64,000 nucleotides of DNA from Mercurialis annua (Eukaryota > Streptophyta > Magnoliopsida > Malpighiales > Euphorbiaceae): the NCBI RefSeq assembly GCF_937616625.2, contig NC_065572.1, positions 68,322,653 to 68,386,652 of the forward strand. Direction: 5' to 3'. The notes beneath the pieces were generated by a model that was not told the DNA's origin, searched no databases, and saw nothing but the letters and a program-made list of their open reading frames with translations. Below are positions 11,164-24,500 of the stretch, piece by piece. Numbering within the stretch: the first letter of the stretch is position 1; every line of letters begins with the position of its first letter. The position numbers were made by a program, and so were the translations under genes.

Positions 11164-14100
11164 CTACTCATAACCGGCATCTACTTGAACACTGCCAGTT
11201 TGCCGTCCATAAAAGTTGCTCCCACCACGCCTTGCATGTCCCCTTTCTCTATACCTTCCACTTGAATTATGAAAACCCTCTTTTGAAGATTCAAAGTTAT
11301 TCATTTTGTTATTGTTTTGCAGCCCAACCGGCTGGTATTCATAGTGAGAGTTCTGCCTTTGTTTTTCCCTGATTGCTGGTACATTATGTTGCTGCTTAGC
11401 ATCTTTTCCAGATCCACTCCAATCCCCACGAGCATCATGCTCTCTACCAAACCGACTATTCGGATTCCCACCTTTACGAAACCCTGGGGACATGGATTGT
11501 TCTGGTTGAACATCCATATTTGAATGAGATGTATATTCAATGGGGCTACTGGGACGTCCTCTGGGTCCACCCATTCTTTTCTCTCTCCTAAGCTCTTGAT
11601 GTCCAACAGATGGAGCTTCTTCCATATTGCTCTTTTTGGATAGAGACTGGTCATGATGAGAGTGAGGCCTAGAAAGCTCCTTGTCCGGTTGAGGTAGCAA
11701 CCCCCTACCCTGAGAGGACTCCTTTTTATTAGTCCTACTGCCTTCAGAGCCAACATTCATACTGTTACTAGGCCGGCTTCCTCGTTGATTAGTGGCTGAA
11801 AATGATTGAGATTTAGGCTGCCAATGAGATGTTGATCGTTCGCCAGCAGCATGATTTTCTTTTGAAGCTAATAATGCGTCCATTTGGTGCATTTCAGAAG
11901 CTGTAGATTCAACAAACACCTTTTCAGTGTCCTGCCCACCAGTTGGCTTCTCTTCAGGATTATGATTGTATACTGAGGTTTTGTGACCTCTATGTGGATG
12001 CCGCTTTCCCCTCGCCGTCACACTCTCATCTTTTAAAGAAGGAACATTAACAGCTGTATCAGGAATTTCGGGCATGCTCCAGCCATCAGAAGCATCCCAT
12101 TCATAGCTTGGCTGCGCTTTCATGGAAGATGCATCAAACTTCTGGTGGTGAATGTCCTCAACTACATTTCGAGAACTCCTATGGTTTGCAGTTGACTCGG
12201 CCACACTCCGTTGGCGCCATGATCCATGCACTTTTTCAGGTCTATTCTGCCTGACATCCCCAGTCTTGGATTCTGCAAACGGCACCATCTTCCTTATTAC
12301 TGTACCAGAAGTTTGGGAGCTTTCAGCACCTTTAGAACCCGGCCTTTCAACAACCTCATCTGAAGCAGTCGGATTGCCTATAGAAACAACTGCCTGCTGA
12401 GACAGTTCCTTGGGTACAGGCTTTGGAATGTTTCTCTCCATTTCCGCCCTCTTATTTCTTGGATGACTCTGCACCTGCTGATCACTCTTTGATGACAAAA
12501 CCACAGCCTCAACTACAGTACTCTGATTGGCATCATCCAAAACCTCAGTTTTATTTTGTGAACGCACAGGAGCCCAGACAACAGCATCCCCACCGTGAAT
12601 TTTTTCAGCTGGTTTATTACCTTGTGGGTTTTTCATTGTCCTGCGAGGATGATTAGATTTCCACTGGCTATTAGTTCTAACGGGAATTTCTTCATTTGTC
12701 AATGATGAGCACGAGTCTGAGGACTGATTTGCATCCTTTGAGTCGGTTTGGTGCCAAGCTGAGTTAACATCCAGAATTGTTTCAGAAGACCTTGGTTTAA
12801 GACTTTCAACCGGAGCATCTAACACAGTAGTCTCTTTTGACAAAATTGATGAAGATGTTGCAGATAATGCCTCCTCCACTTTGTGCTTGTTCTTACCACT
12901 TCTGTTCTTCCTTCGATGAGGTGCTGAAGACTCTGCCATTACACCCTGGTTAACAGGCCTGTTTGACTCACAGTTTGGTATGGACTCGCAGGAAACACCC
13001 TTAGAAGATATAGCAGCATCAGTTGCAATATCAGAATGAACTTTTGATGCCTCAGTTGCAGAGGAAGACGATGACTTCTCATTTAGATTCTTCTCCAAGG
13101 TATTAAGCTTTTGTCTATAGCTTGTACGCTCCTGCTTAGAAGCACTACTGTCATGGACCCGCAGAGTACTACTGCCATGAACAGCATCAGGATTATTAGA
13201 ATCCTGCTGCGAAGACATCAATTGCTCATGGACCACAACAGAATCTTTGTGTGCAGTCTTTGGTGTCTCCACAGGTATATTGCTTGCACATTTCTCAACT
13301 TCATCCACAATTGTCTCAATGATAGGAGCAACAATCCTTGGGCTGGATTCCAGGGCTAAAGTTGATGCCTTAGGTTTTCCAGTAACCGCAGTTGGTGGAG
13401 CAGCAGTTGCGGATTCCTCGTGCCTAATCTGTGAGGTTTTATTTTGCTTGGAACCTAAAGATGGACTTGCGGTTCCAGCCTTGCTTGCAGCAATTGGTTG
13501 GACAAGATTTAAAGGTTCATCTTTCTTATTCTGAATAGTGCTAGTCGAAACGTTTTCCAACTTCTGAGTTGTACCTTCCCCCATTTGTGTTCGCCTGTTC
13601 AATTCCTCCAATTTAGCTAGAGCCTTGGCTCTTTGCTCTCTTGTCCGTTCTTCTTCTTCCTTCTCTCTCTCTTTAAGTCGCTTGGCTAGCTCTCTCACCT
13701 TGACACGCTGATTAAAGCAGCAGAATCATCAGAAAAATACAGACATACAATAACACAAATCGTAAAAAAGAATAATAACCTGGCTGTCGCTTGGGTCAGA
13801 CACAGGTTGAACAGACTCTACATCATCCTTTCCAGAAGTCTGTAACATAGAATTCTGGCTGATCTCTGCAGACATATGGCGTTGTCCATGAGAAACAGAA
13901 GATGTTTCGCCATGTACAGTTAATGCTACATTTTTGGGGTCTACGACTTGAGGCTTTTTCCTCCAGCCATCACCCTCTAGTGTATTAAATCTTGCTTTAC
14001 CACGAAGATCAGCTCTACCATGCGTGCCATGAGTTGGTCGCCTGTGATTATGCACATTAGTTTTTACTCAACAGTAGAATAACAAGTACAAGTACAATGA

Positions 14101-17100
14101 AGCATCCAAAGTATAAACCCACCTGGAAATAGCTGTTCCACTGACTACTGCAGAATCAAGACTCTTATCCCCAGCAGAGAAGTGGCCTTCATGGACAGAA
14201 GAGTTGATAACTCTAATGTCACAAGGCTTCTCATGAGATATAGAGTCAATACCAGCTTCATTTGTTGAACGACTGCCCATTGCATTACCAACTTGAAATT
14301 TGTTCTTAGGATCATCTGTGCTGGAAAAAGATCCAGGATATTGGCGGCCATCTGAAGCACGAGCTTTAGCATTTAAGCCTTCTATTTTCTGAATCAGACT
14401 AGAATCTTTTGGAGCTGCCAAAACTTCTATAGAAATAGAATCTGCATGTTCAAACTTTTTACCTGAACTGTCACCATATACACTCACGATCTGTACATTT
14501 TCAGGAGGCTTCACTTTCATAGGGGCAGCTTGATTGTCTACAGCCTCTGGTGAAGCTCCTTCACCGGCCACCATTCTTCTTGTATCTATCTCAATATCCT
14601 TCTTGTTGTCAGCTCTCCATCCATTTTCTCGTGATAGATTTCTTGGATGTTCGCCCTTCAAAGGATAAGGAGCATTAGTATCCCAGTTCGGCTCTTCATC
14701 TTTTCCCTCCCAATTATCATGATGTTTCAGAAGAACTTTGTGTGGTCCTCGAGTGTCTTGAGAATGAGCACCTTCCACTTGTTCAGATGCTATTGGCTTA
14801 CCGCTAGGACCGAATCCACTGGTTCTTCCATGGGAGTTACCAGGATCAGGACTAGGATATCTGTTGTAGGCTGTAGGGCCCATTGCCATACCCATATATG
14901 GAGCATCTCTTTCATTAGAATTGCAGTATCCCACAGGAGGGCCATAATATCCATCGTAAGGTACTGTGGGATAAAATCCAGGTCTAAGTGGCATTCCTGG
15001 ACGAATATAAGCATCATGCATATAAGGCCTGTACATATCTCCATTTTTTGGGTGGGAGCCTCTAGGGCCAGCCCCAGGTGGAGGAACAGGCTGTTGATTG
15101 GCCAGAGCAGGAGGGGGCATCTGCGGACGATAATACGTAAAAGGCTCCATGGGAAAGCCTCCGGGCGCAGCCAGGGGCCCAAATGGTGGACCTCCAGGAG
15201 GACCTCCTGGAGGTCCCCTATACCAAACACCGCCTGGATGATTATTTACAAGCGGACCATGCCAACCATCATGATGCTGAGGGGGAATATTAGGATTAGG
15301 GTATGTACGGGGATCAGCATGCCACTTCTCCACATTGGATCTGGCACCATCTTCTCCGTACAAAGAATTCTCTTGTCTCCAGGAACCTGCAGCTCCAATC
15401 TTTGCATTCACATTTACGGAAACGTCACCTTAATAACCAAAAAACCATATCAATAATTTAGTCACCACATCATGGATGCACAGTCATCACAGAAACTACA
15501 GTGCACACAAACCTTCAGAATCCCTGTTCCCTCCTCTCCCTGAAGCCACTCCAGCAGATGAACCTGGACGACCAGGAGAACCATAATCTGCAATAAGTTG
15601 TAAACAGATTGGAGAAAAGGAGAGGCATGAGTAGCATGTTAATTGGGTATTCTTAACAGATTCAGGCCTTTAGCACTAAACACTTATAGAACCAACATAA
15701 ATGACTCTCATTATAAATTAACCTCCACCAAATAAGCACCGTTGACACAAAGATTGCTATCAGAAATTAATGAAAGCTTCCAAAAGGCGAACAACTATAA
15801 AATAGACGTAACTATAAACACCTGAGAAAAAAATATATAGCATTCAGAGAACAACTCTAACTTTCGTAATGGGATTATGACAATCAATAAAAACTCTAGA
15901 ATCCGTAAATCAATTGAGGTAAGAGTAAAATGGCAAGTTATGTCGATGATGGGACAAGTACAGACTAACAGCTATGTCAAAGAGCTTTCCAATAATCTCC
16001 CAATAAAAGAGAAGAAAAAAACTCAATATCAAAGCAGTTTTAGAGAAAGTTGCGCACAATACCTTGAGAGTCTACGTTCTTTCCAGAATTGTCCTTTTCA
16101 GAACCAAGTGTTGGAAAATCTCCAGAAGTCAGAGAAAAACCGTCATTCTTAGAGGAAGACATTCCCTGCACGTAATAAAAGGCAAAGCTAAAAGGAGCAG
16201 TAAAAGAAGAAACAGAACATCCCCAAAACAACCAGTGATAGTTATATAAACAGTCTAAGAAGACCAGCTCATAATGATGGTGGTGTGGGAGAGTTGACTG
16301 AAAGAGGTTTTGTGATTGAAAATGAGAAATCTATCACAAATGCATAAGGAGAAAAAGAAGAAGTAAATAGTTGGATATTCTAATGCACTTCACAACTAAT
16401 GCATCTACTCTTTGCAGAGATAAAATCAGAAAATGTGTGCTTATTATGATGTCATAATGAATACCTATTATTGACTATCTCCCGCTTTCCTTCCGGTTTC
16501 TCCCATTCATAATGTATCCATCGAGGTTTCTAAATCAGTGGAGAGTGAATACTATAAATTCCATTCACACGCTTAACATAGTACCAAAAAAGCAAACAAA
16601 TCATTCTTCATATTGGCATTCAACAGTTTCTGGGACAATATACCAGTATTAGATTTAAATTCTTTTTGAATGCTATTCCAGGTATTCCTAACCAATCAAA
16701 TCAAACATTTTAATAATCAGCATCTTGCACCTCCAGGCATGTAACTAAATTGGGTTCTTCAATTTTTTCACAAGCTACTACAGGACTAAAAATCCCTCTT
16801 ACACAAAAAACTTATGTCATTATACCACAGGCTCTATCCATCACACATCAGCTAGCAAACCCTCAATTACAAGTATGTAAGGAAAACCTCATTTCAAAAC
16901 TAGATCAAAACTGTGATGTAACTTACCATCCGTTCTGTTGTTCCACTTCCTCCCCATGCCCCTGAGGTATCAGATAGAGATTCAGCAAAGCGGGATAATT
17001 GTGAGCTTCCAGGTCTTGTTTCTGCACTCCGAGGACGGGATGCTGTGTGTGAGGTCTGATTTGATGGTAATGCTCCTGAAGATGATGACGGTCTAGAATT

Positions 17101-18099
17101 TGGACCCCAGGCATTAGAAATAGGGTCATGGCCTCTATCACTACCAGCAGTCGACGGTCGAGTTCCAGTTCCACCAGATGAAGGGCGGCCACTAAGATGG
17201 GTTGGCGAACCATTGCCCCCATCAGTATTAGGAGAACCCCATGCATTTGGTGAAGAAGCAGACGATCTACTGCCCCAACTATGAGTACCCCTATTGTGCA
17301 GAAAGCACGTAGAAAATACAAATCGCTAATTTAACAGCAAGGAAGGCATTTTACGATAATGAAAATACTGATAATAGAACAGTTTAGAGTAAAAAAAAAA
17401 CCAAAGTGACATTAGAAAAACCTTGACCAGTAAATAAGCAACTCACTTGGGAACAATTTCAACATTTGGATCCAGACCGTGATTTTCTAACCTTGACACA
17501 ACAGCAAGAAAACATTAGGATTGCATGCGGTGGATAAACAAAATGAAACTCAGAAAATTAAAATACCTTTGGCTGGGTAAGTTTATAGGTTTTGGAACAG
17601 AAACTTTCCCCAACACTGTCATACCACCTCTTCTGGCAGGAGCCCATCTGCAATCAAATTAGTATTAGATACCAAAACCTCTATCTACAATTACACAAAC
17701 ATCTCATTTTTTTTATCTTCCTTAAATTTAAATAGAACAACATTTCAAAGTTGTTTTATAGTCCTAATTAACAAAATCCAGGATCTCAGCAACCAACTTT
17801 CCCAGGTTTCCCAAAGCTTTAAATAGATTTTAATAGTGAGTTTGATAAATTTGCAATCATAATAAGTAGAAAAATAAAAAAGAGAACACCAACTCTAAAT
17901 TACCATCCCCCAACACAGCCCATGTCCCCAACCCTTATTACAGACACACACATACATGCAACTGGAAATGCTTCAGGTTCACTTTGCAATGCACATTTTA
18001 CCTAAACAAACACTACAACTGAAGATAGTACAAAAGAACAACAAAATTAAACACAGAAATTTTATACCTTTTGTCTCCAGTTAACATACTTGATGTCAT
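11164..18099 (-). CDS. MOS1: MODIFIER OF SNC1 1 (MOS1)-like BAT2-N protein, complete copy
   Basis: Nine coding exons: 18068-18099, 17567-17647, 17447-17491, 16927-17290, 16063-16165, 15513-15587, 14123-15428, 13780-14041 and 11164-13707. All introns are GT-AG and the lengths sum to 1604 codons including stop. The protein starts MTSSMLTGDKRWAPARRGGM. Exons 2-4 encode the conserved BAT2-N region (GKVSVPKPINLPSQRLEN). Exon 5 carries the KNDGFSLTSGDFPTLGSEKD block. Exon 7 is Pro/Gly-rich. Exon 9 starts with a charged coiled-coil-like helix (RELAKRLKEREKEEEER) and continues as a long disordered Ser/Arg/Gly-rich tail. In Arabidopsis MOS1 is a nuclear protein that modulates expression of the NLR gene SNC1 and also affects the cell cycle and flowering; the same role here is inference. 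The start-codon exon has a 5' UTR part to 18144, and a non-coding first exon lies at about 19490-19640. This copy looks fully functional. Confidence 0.93.
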
Positions 18100-19760
18100 G
18101 ATTCACTTTTGATAGCAGGGTCATTCAAAAGAATTTGACAGAACCTGGAAAGATGAGGACACATTAATAATTCATCAACAAGGAAAAGAACAATAAGAAG
18201 CATGTGCAAAATGGTAACATCTGATGCAGCAGTGTTCCTTCTAATATTTCAACAATTAACAGTAGCGTATATGAACAGTTAAATTGATACAATCTAACAC
18301 AAAAATCACACAGATGAGACTCAGAAGAGGCAGGCTGGAAGCAAAGACATAATCACACATTCCCATTATAAGAACGGAAAACACAGTCCAAAAGCCATAG
18401 CTTATTTTGCAGCATTGGGGAGATAGAATAAGAAAACGAATTACTATTGGTATTGACGAACGAGTAACGAGTTATAGCAAAAAAACTAATTTGGGTGTGC
18501 ATGTACTCTCTGTGAGTGTCTCTACTGGTGTGTTGCATGCACATATCCGGTCCATACAATGTCAAACAAATGAATGGAAAATAAAAAAATACACTACCTA
18601 AGATTTCAGGCATAAAAGGGCACGTTTATTCACCAAAAATACTATACTTAAAGAGAGCAAATAAAATTCAATCTGGTAACTTAATTAAATCATAAAGGAA
18701 AATTAATAGCTTGAATTTGTAGCATTTTTACAGCCACAATCAGTTGCTATCTGAATTGAGGAAAGTACTGGCAATAAATCACCTAAGATACCAAGTCCCA
18801 ATTTAAAACTCTAATATGCGATTATGTCATATTAGTTCAAAAAACTCAGGGACTACATAATGCTTTATATAAAGGCTTTTTGTTTGGTTTTGCTAAGCAT
18901 CTATATTATTCTGTTTAAAACAGCAGTTCAAACTCATTACCAAACAGGTAACAAATAACCACTTGAACTTCTTGATTATCACTTATCACTGGTAGCAATA
19001 CTCTATAACACTACCCCTGTAAACAAATTATACAGGTACATAAACAAAATTCAGTCAAAGCTCGGTTTCCAAAAAAACCCTGTCCTAACACCTCTCTATC
19101 TGCTCAATCCAACTGACGAAAGAACTACCCGTATAAACCAAGTACTCAATCCAGTCAGTGCACTCGCCTTTCCCTGCCAAAATAGGCTCAACCCGGGTAA
19201 AGGCAGCTCATATGATTACATTTCATCAAATCAAACTTCGTAGCTATTATCTTCTCTTTATATAATAATTTTCTAAGCATCTCAACATCCTAATCAAATA
19301 GCAAAAATAACATGAAACACAACAAAACAGGACAGTTCCTATCCAACCCAATAAATAAACCGAAAAGGAAATAAAATCATGTCCTGTTCCCAAATAGATC
19401 AAAAATTTGTAAATAAAATATTTAAGTCCAAGAAAACAGGATACAAATATGCAATCGCGTGAGCAGATACAATAAAAAAGCTTGCTTACTGCAATTTCTT
19501 CCTTTTTTTTTGTAATTCCGAAACCCTAATGAGACAGAGAAGCAGTTATTTTGGTATTAAAAAGGAATTAGAAAAAGAAACTTGGAGGGGTTTAAAGAGA
19601 TGGCGTGCGAAAGAAGGAGAGATCCGTGGAGCGATTAAAAGTGAAAAATAATATGTAATGGGTTCTTGAGATCGATAGCTATGAACAAATAAAAATAGGG
19701 AGAAATAAAGAGGGAAGGAGATAGACGAATCCAGTTTTTTTTGTGCACCCTAATATTTTT
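18100..19760 (-). promoter_or_regulatory. 5' UTR, leader intron and promoter-proximal region of MOS1 copy 1
   Basis: The start exon begins after an acceptor at 18145-18146 (TTTCCAG on the minus strand). A long leader intron of about 1.35 kb follows upstream. A likely non-coding first exon ends near 19490 before GTAAGC. The region is matched over most of its length by 35990-37900 in front of the second copy, where a MITE interrupts it. Conservation continues to about 19870, so both genes probably began with the same promoter. Confidence 0.65.
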
Positions 19761-21584
19761 TTAATTATGACTAATATTTGTTATACTCCCTTAACTTACT
19801 TTACTCTCCCACGTCATCCTTTCACTTTATTTTTTAATAGCTATTATCCCCAATTTTTTTTTAAACTTCTTTTAGAGGAATCCCCATTTTTATTATGTAA
19901 CAAAAAAATCTACGTACTTCACTCTATTGCAATTAAAAATTGACAAATTAACTAAAATTAAATTATTTTATAGCTTTAATAGAAATGTTAAATTAAATGA
20001 ATAACTAAAATTAAGTTAATCAAAACCTTATAAATATATATAAAAAATTGAATTAATTCGTGAATTCGGTTGAGCTGATGAAAGTTAAAAAAAATTAATA
20101 TATAAAACTAAAAATTATTTGGCTAAATCAATTGAATTAATTAAAACATTGAGCTGTAATTAAAATAATTTTTTATTAATTAAATCGATTGAATTAATTA
20201 AAATAATTAATCAAATTTAATTTAAATAGATCGGTTAATTTTGTGCAAAGTAATGCTCTTACTTCAACTGATCACCGGTCAACAATCATTCAAATTTTTA
20301 TGTTAATTTATTTTTTTGAAATCAAACTTATATTGGTCCAAATTATACATGTTCATGAGCCGGGTTCGAGAAGTCTTGGATTGGGCTTGCGAGCATAATA
20401 AAATTTTATGTGAGCCCGAATCTGATCCGAACTTTATATTTTCTATCCAAACCCGACTCTTATGCGGGTCGAACCACATTTTTACGGGCTTACATGAGAA
20501 ATATAAAATTACGCAAGTCCGGACATGCCATAAAATAGCAGATTTTTTTTCGAATTTAAACCGGGCTTGATAAATAAAATTAGTGTCAAAGCTCAGCCTT
20601 AGAGGGGCGGGCTTAAAGAATGGACTGGGTACTCAAATTCATGAACAAATCTAGTTGAACTCATTGAAATAATAGAAGAGAGTGAATATTTAAATGAAAT
20701 TTATTAAATAAAATAATGTTTAAGTGGAAGTGAATTTTATTTTAAAAAGAGGGATGGAGGAAGTATTATTATAACTATTTTTCACAATAAAATTAAAAAT
20801 TCACATTAACAATTTTTGAACTCATGTTTTTTCTTTTCGAAGTGAACTGAAAAATGAGGAAATATTTTATTATATAAGCTCTGCCTAATTATCTTAGGAG
20901 TTCTTTTTATAGTATAATTACTGTTGCCTTGAGATTGAACTCTAAAAGTTTTAACCACAGCATCAATCTCTTTGAAATTTAGTGAAAGGAGCATCATAGT
21001 TTGATCTTAGGCTCCTTTTATTTGTAAACTTTATTCAATTAGGGAATGATTTCAACAACTTCTTTGTATTTAATGTATTCAATAAATTAATTACTAAATT
21101 TCCTAAAAATATTTTCTTCAATAACTTCCAAACCAGGAGTGGTAGATGGGAGAACCTATAAGCTCCTCTCAATCTATTTAATTCTCTCTAGTGTTCAATA
21201 CATACTATGACAAGGAATGCAGTGCCCAAAAACAATATCACCATCAAATGTTCCACAGCAAATCAATATACTGTGGCTAAATTAAACCTCACGTACATTT
21301 TTCCTTGAAACCACACCAAAATCAAGTATGGAAACAAATTAATTAACTCCCAATCTATCTTCTTGGCCTTTAGACCATCTCTAATACGCTTCAAGCCCTG
21401 CTCAATTCACATGATATTATCAGCTGATAGTGATCACATATACCATTGAAATTGAAAAAATAACGGACAGAAACGAGGATACCTCAAAGTAGTGTAAGGG
21501 ATCGAGCCACGATATCATCATCAATGAGCCTACTTTCTGAATCAATACTACAAAAAGAATATCCATGTCTTCAAATTTCATCCC
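19761..21584. other. Spacer between the two MOS1 genes
   Basis: 19761-19870 is still part of the duplicated promoter side (compare 37884-38015). 20000-20240 is AT-rich. 20330-20660 is a GC-richer dispersed repeat patch (CCGGGTTCGAG, GCGGGCTTAAAG). From about 20810 it is the 3' flank of the second MOS1 gene, similar to 9830-11163. No gene was recognised. Confidence 0.55.
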
Positions 21585-24500
21585 CTACTCATAACCAGCA
21601 TCTACTTGAACACCACGCCCATAAAAGTTGCTCCCACCTCGCCTTGCCTGGCCCTTTACTCTATACCTTCCACTTGAATTATGAAAACCCTCTTTTGGAG
21701 ATTCAAAGTTATTCAATTTGCTATTGTTTTGCGGCCAAACCCCTTTTCTCTGCCTTTGTCTATCCCTGGTTGCTGGTAAAGTATGTTGCTGCTTAGTGTC
21801 TTTTACAGATCCACTCCATTCCCCACGAGCATCATGCTCTCTACCAAATCGGCTATTCAAATTCCCACTTTTAGGAAACCCCGGGGACATGGAGTGCTCA
21901 GGTTGAACATCCACATTAGAATGAGATGTATATTCAATGGGACGTCCTCTGGGTCCACCCATTCTTTTCTCTCTCCCAGGCTCTTGATGTCCAACAGCTC
22001 GAGCTCCTTCCAAATTGTTCTTTTCGCGATGTGAGTGAGGCCCAAAAACATCCTTCTCTGGTTGAGGAAGCAACCCCCTACCCTGAGAAGAGGGAGACTC
22101 CTTTTTATTAGTCCTACCACCTTCAGAGCCACCTCCTACATTCACACTGTTACTAGGCCGGCTTCCTCGTTGATTAGTGGCTTGATATTTAGGCTGCCAA
22201 TGAGACGTTGATTGTTCCCCAGCAGCGTGATTTTCTTTTGAAGCTAATAATGGGTCAATTTCAGAAGCTGTGGATTCAACATACACCTTTTCGTTGTCCT
22301 GCCCACCACTCCTCATATCTTCAGGATTATTAGGATTGTAAAATACTGGGGTTTTGTGACCTCTATGTGGATGCCGCTTTCCCCTGGCAGTCGCACTCTC
22401 ATCTTTTAAACAAGGAACAATATTAACAGCTGTATCAGGAATTTCAGGCATGTTCCAGCCATCGGAAGCATCCCATTCAAAACTTGGTTGCACTGTCATG
22501 GAAGATAAATCGAACTTCTCAGCTACGTTTCGACAACTCCTATGATTTGCAGTTGACTCGGCCACAGTCCATTGCCGCCATGATCCATGCACTTTTTCAG
22601 GCCTATTCTGCCTGCCATCCCCAGTCCTGGATTCTGCAAATGGTACCGTCTTCCTTATTACTGTACCAGAAGTTTGGGAGCTCTCGGCACCTTTACAACT
22701 CGGCCTTTCAACAACCTCATCTGAAGTAGTCGGAACAATTGCTAGCTGAGACAGTTCCTTGGCTACAGGCTTTGGGAAGTACCTCTCCATTTCCGCCCTT
22801 TTATTTCTTGGATGACTCTGCACCTGCTGATCACTCTTTGAAGGAATAACCACAGCCTCAACTACAGTACTCTGATTGGCATCATCGCAAACCTCAGTTT
22901 TATTTTGTGATCGGACAGGAGCCCAGACAAGAGCATCCCCGCCGTGATTTTTTTCAGCTGGTTTATTACCTTGTGGGTTTTTAATTGTCCTGCGAGGATG
23001 ATTAGATTTCCACTGGCTATTTGTTGTTCTAACGAGAGTTTCTTCATTTGTCAATGATGAGCATGAGTCTGAGGACTGATTTGCATCCTTTGAGTCGGCT
23101 TGGGACCGAGCTGAGCTAAGATCCAAAATTGTTTCAGACGACCTTGGCTCAACCGGAGCGTCTAAAATAGTTGTCCCTTTTAATAATATTGAAGAAGAAG
23201 ATGCAAATAATGCCTCCTCTACTTCAGTGAATGACCCAAATAATAAACTAAAGCGTACAGGCTTTTGACTATAGCCTGTAGACTTCTGCATAGAAGCACT
23301 ACTGTCAGGGACCCGCAGAGTACTACTGCCAGGACCAGCATCAGAATTATTACCATCCTGCTGCAAAGAGATCAATTGCTCATGGACCACAACAGAATCT
23401 TTTCGTGCGGTCTTTGGTGCCTCCACAGGCGGGTCGCTACTTGTACTTGTAGATTTCTCAACTTTATCCACGATTGTTTCAGTGCTAGGAGCAACCATCC
23501 TTGGGCTGGATTTCAAGGCTGAAGTTGGTGTCCTTGATTTTCCAGCAACCACAGTTGGTGGATCAGCAGTTGTGGATTCCTCGTGTGAGGTTTTAATTTG
23601 CTCGGAACCTAAAGATGGACTTGGGGTTCCAGACTTGCTTGCAGGAATTGGTTGGAGAAGATTCAGAGGTTCGTCTTTTCTGTTCTGAATAGTGCTGGTA
23701 GAAACATCTTCCAACTTCTTCTGAGTTGTACCTTCCCCCGTTTGTGTTCGCCTGTTCAATTCCTCCAATTTAGCTAGAGCCTTGGCTCTCTGCTCTCTTG
23801 TCCGTTCTTCTTCTTCCTTCTCTCTCTCTTTGAGTCGCTTGGCTAGCTCTCTCAGCTTGACACGCTGATTAAAGCAGCAGAATCATCAGAAAAATACAGA
23901 CGTACAATAACACATCGTAGAAAAACAACGAAGATTAACCTGGCTGTCGCTTGGGTCAGACACCGGTTGGACAGACTCTATATCATCCTTCCCTGACATG
24001 GAATTCTGGCTGATCTCTGCAGAAATATTGCGTTGCCCATGAGGAACAGAAGATGTTTCACTATATACAGTCGATGCTACATTTTTGGGGTCTACAACTT
24101 GAGGCTTTTTCCTCCAGCCATCACCCTCTAGTGAATTAAATCTTGCTTCACCACGAAAATCAGCTCTACCATGCGTGGGTCGCCTGTGATATTCAGATTA
24201 GTTTTTATTCAATAGTAGAGTAACAATTACGAGTACAATGAAGCACCCAAAGTACAAACCCACCTGGAAATAGCTGTTCCACTGACTACTGCTGTGGAAT
24301 CGAGACCCTTATCTCCAGCAGAGAAGTGGCCTTCATGGGGTACATTGTTGATAACTCTGCTGTCACAAGAAGATATAGAGTCGATACCCGCTTCATTTGT
24401 GGAACGATTGCCCATTGCATAACCAACTAGAATTTTATTCTTAGGCTCCTCTGTACTGGAAACACGTTCAGGATATTGACGGCCATCTAAAGCATGCACT

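Noticed and set aside
14647..15456. 269-codon frame on the + strand
   Set aside because: It is the antisense shadow of MOS1 exon 7. The minus-strand frame has family similarity, splice sites and is repeated in copy 2.
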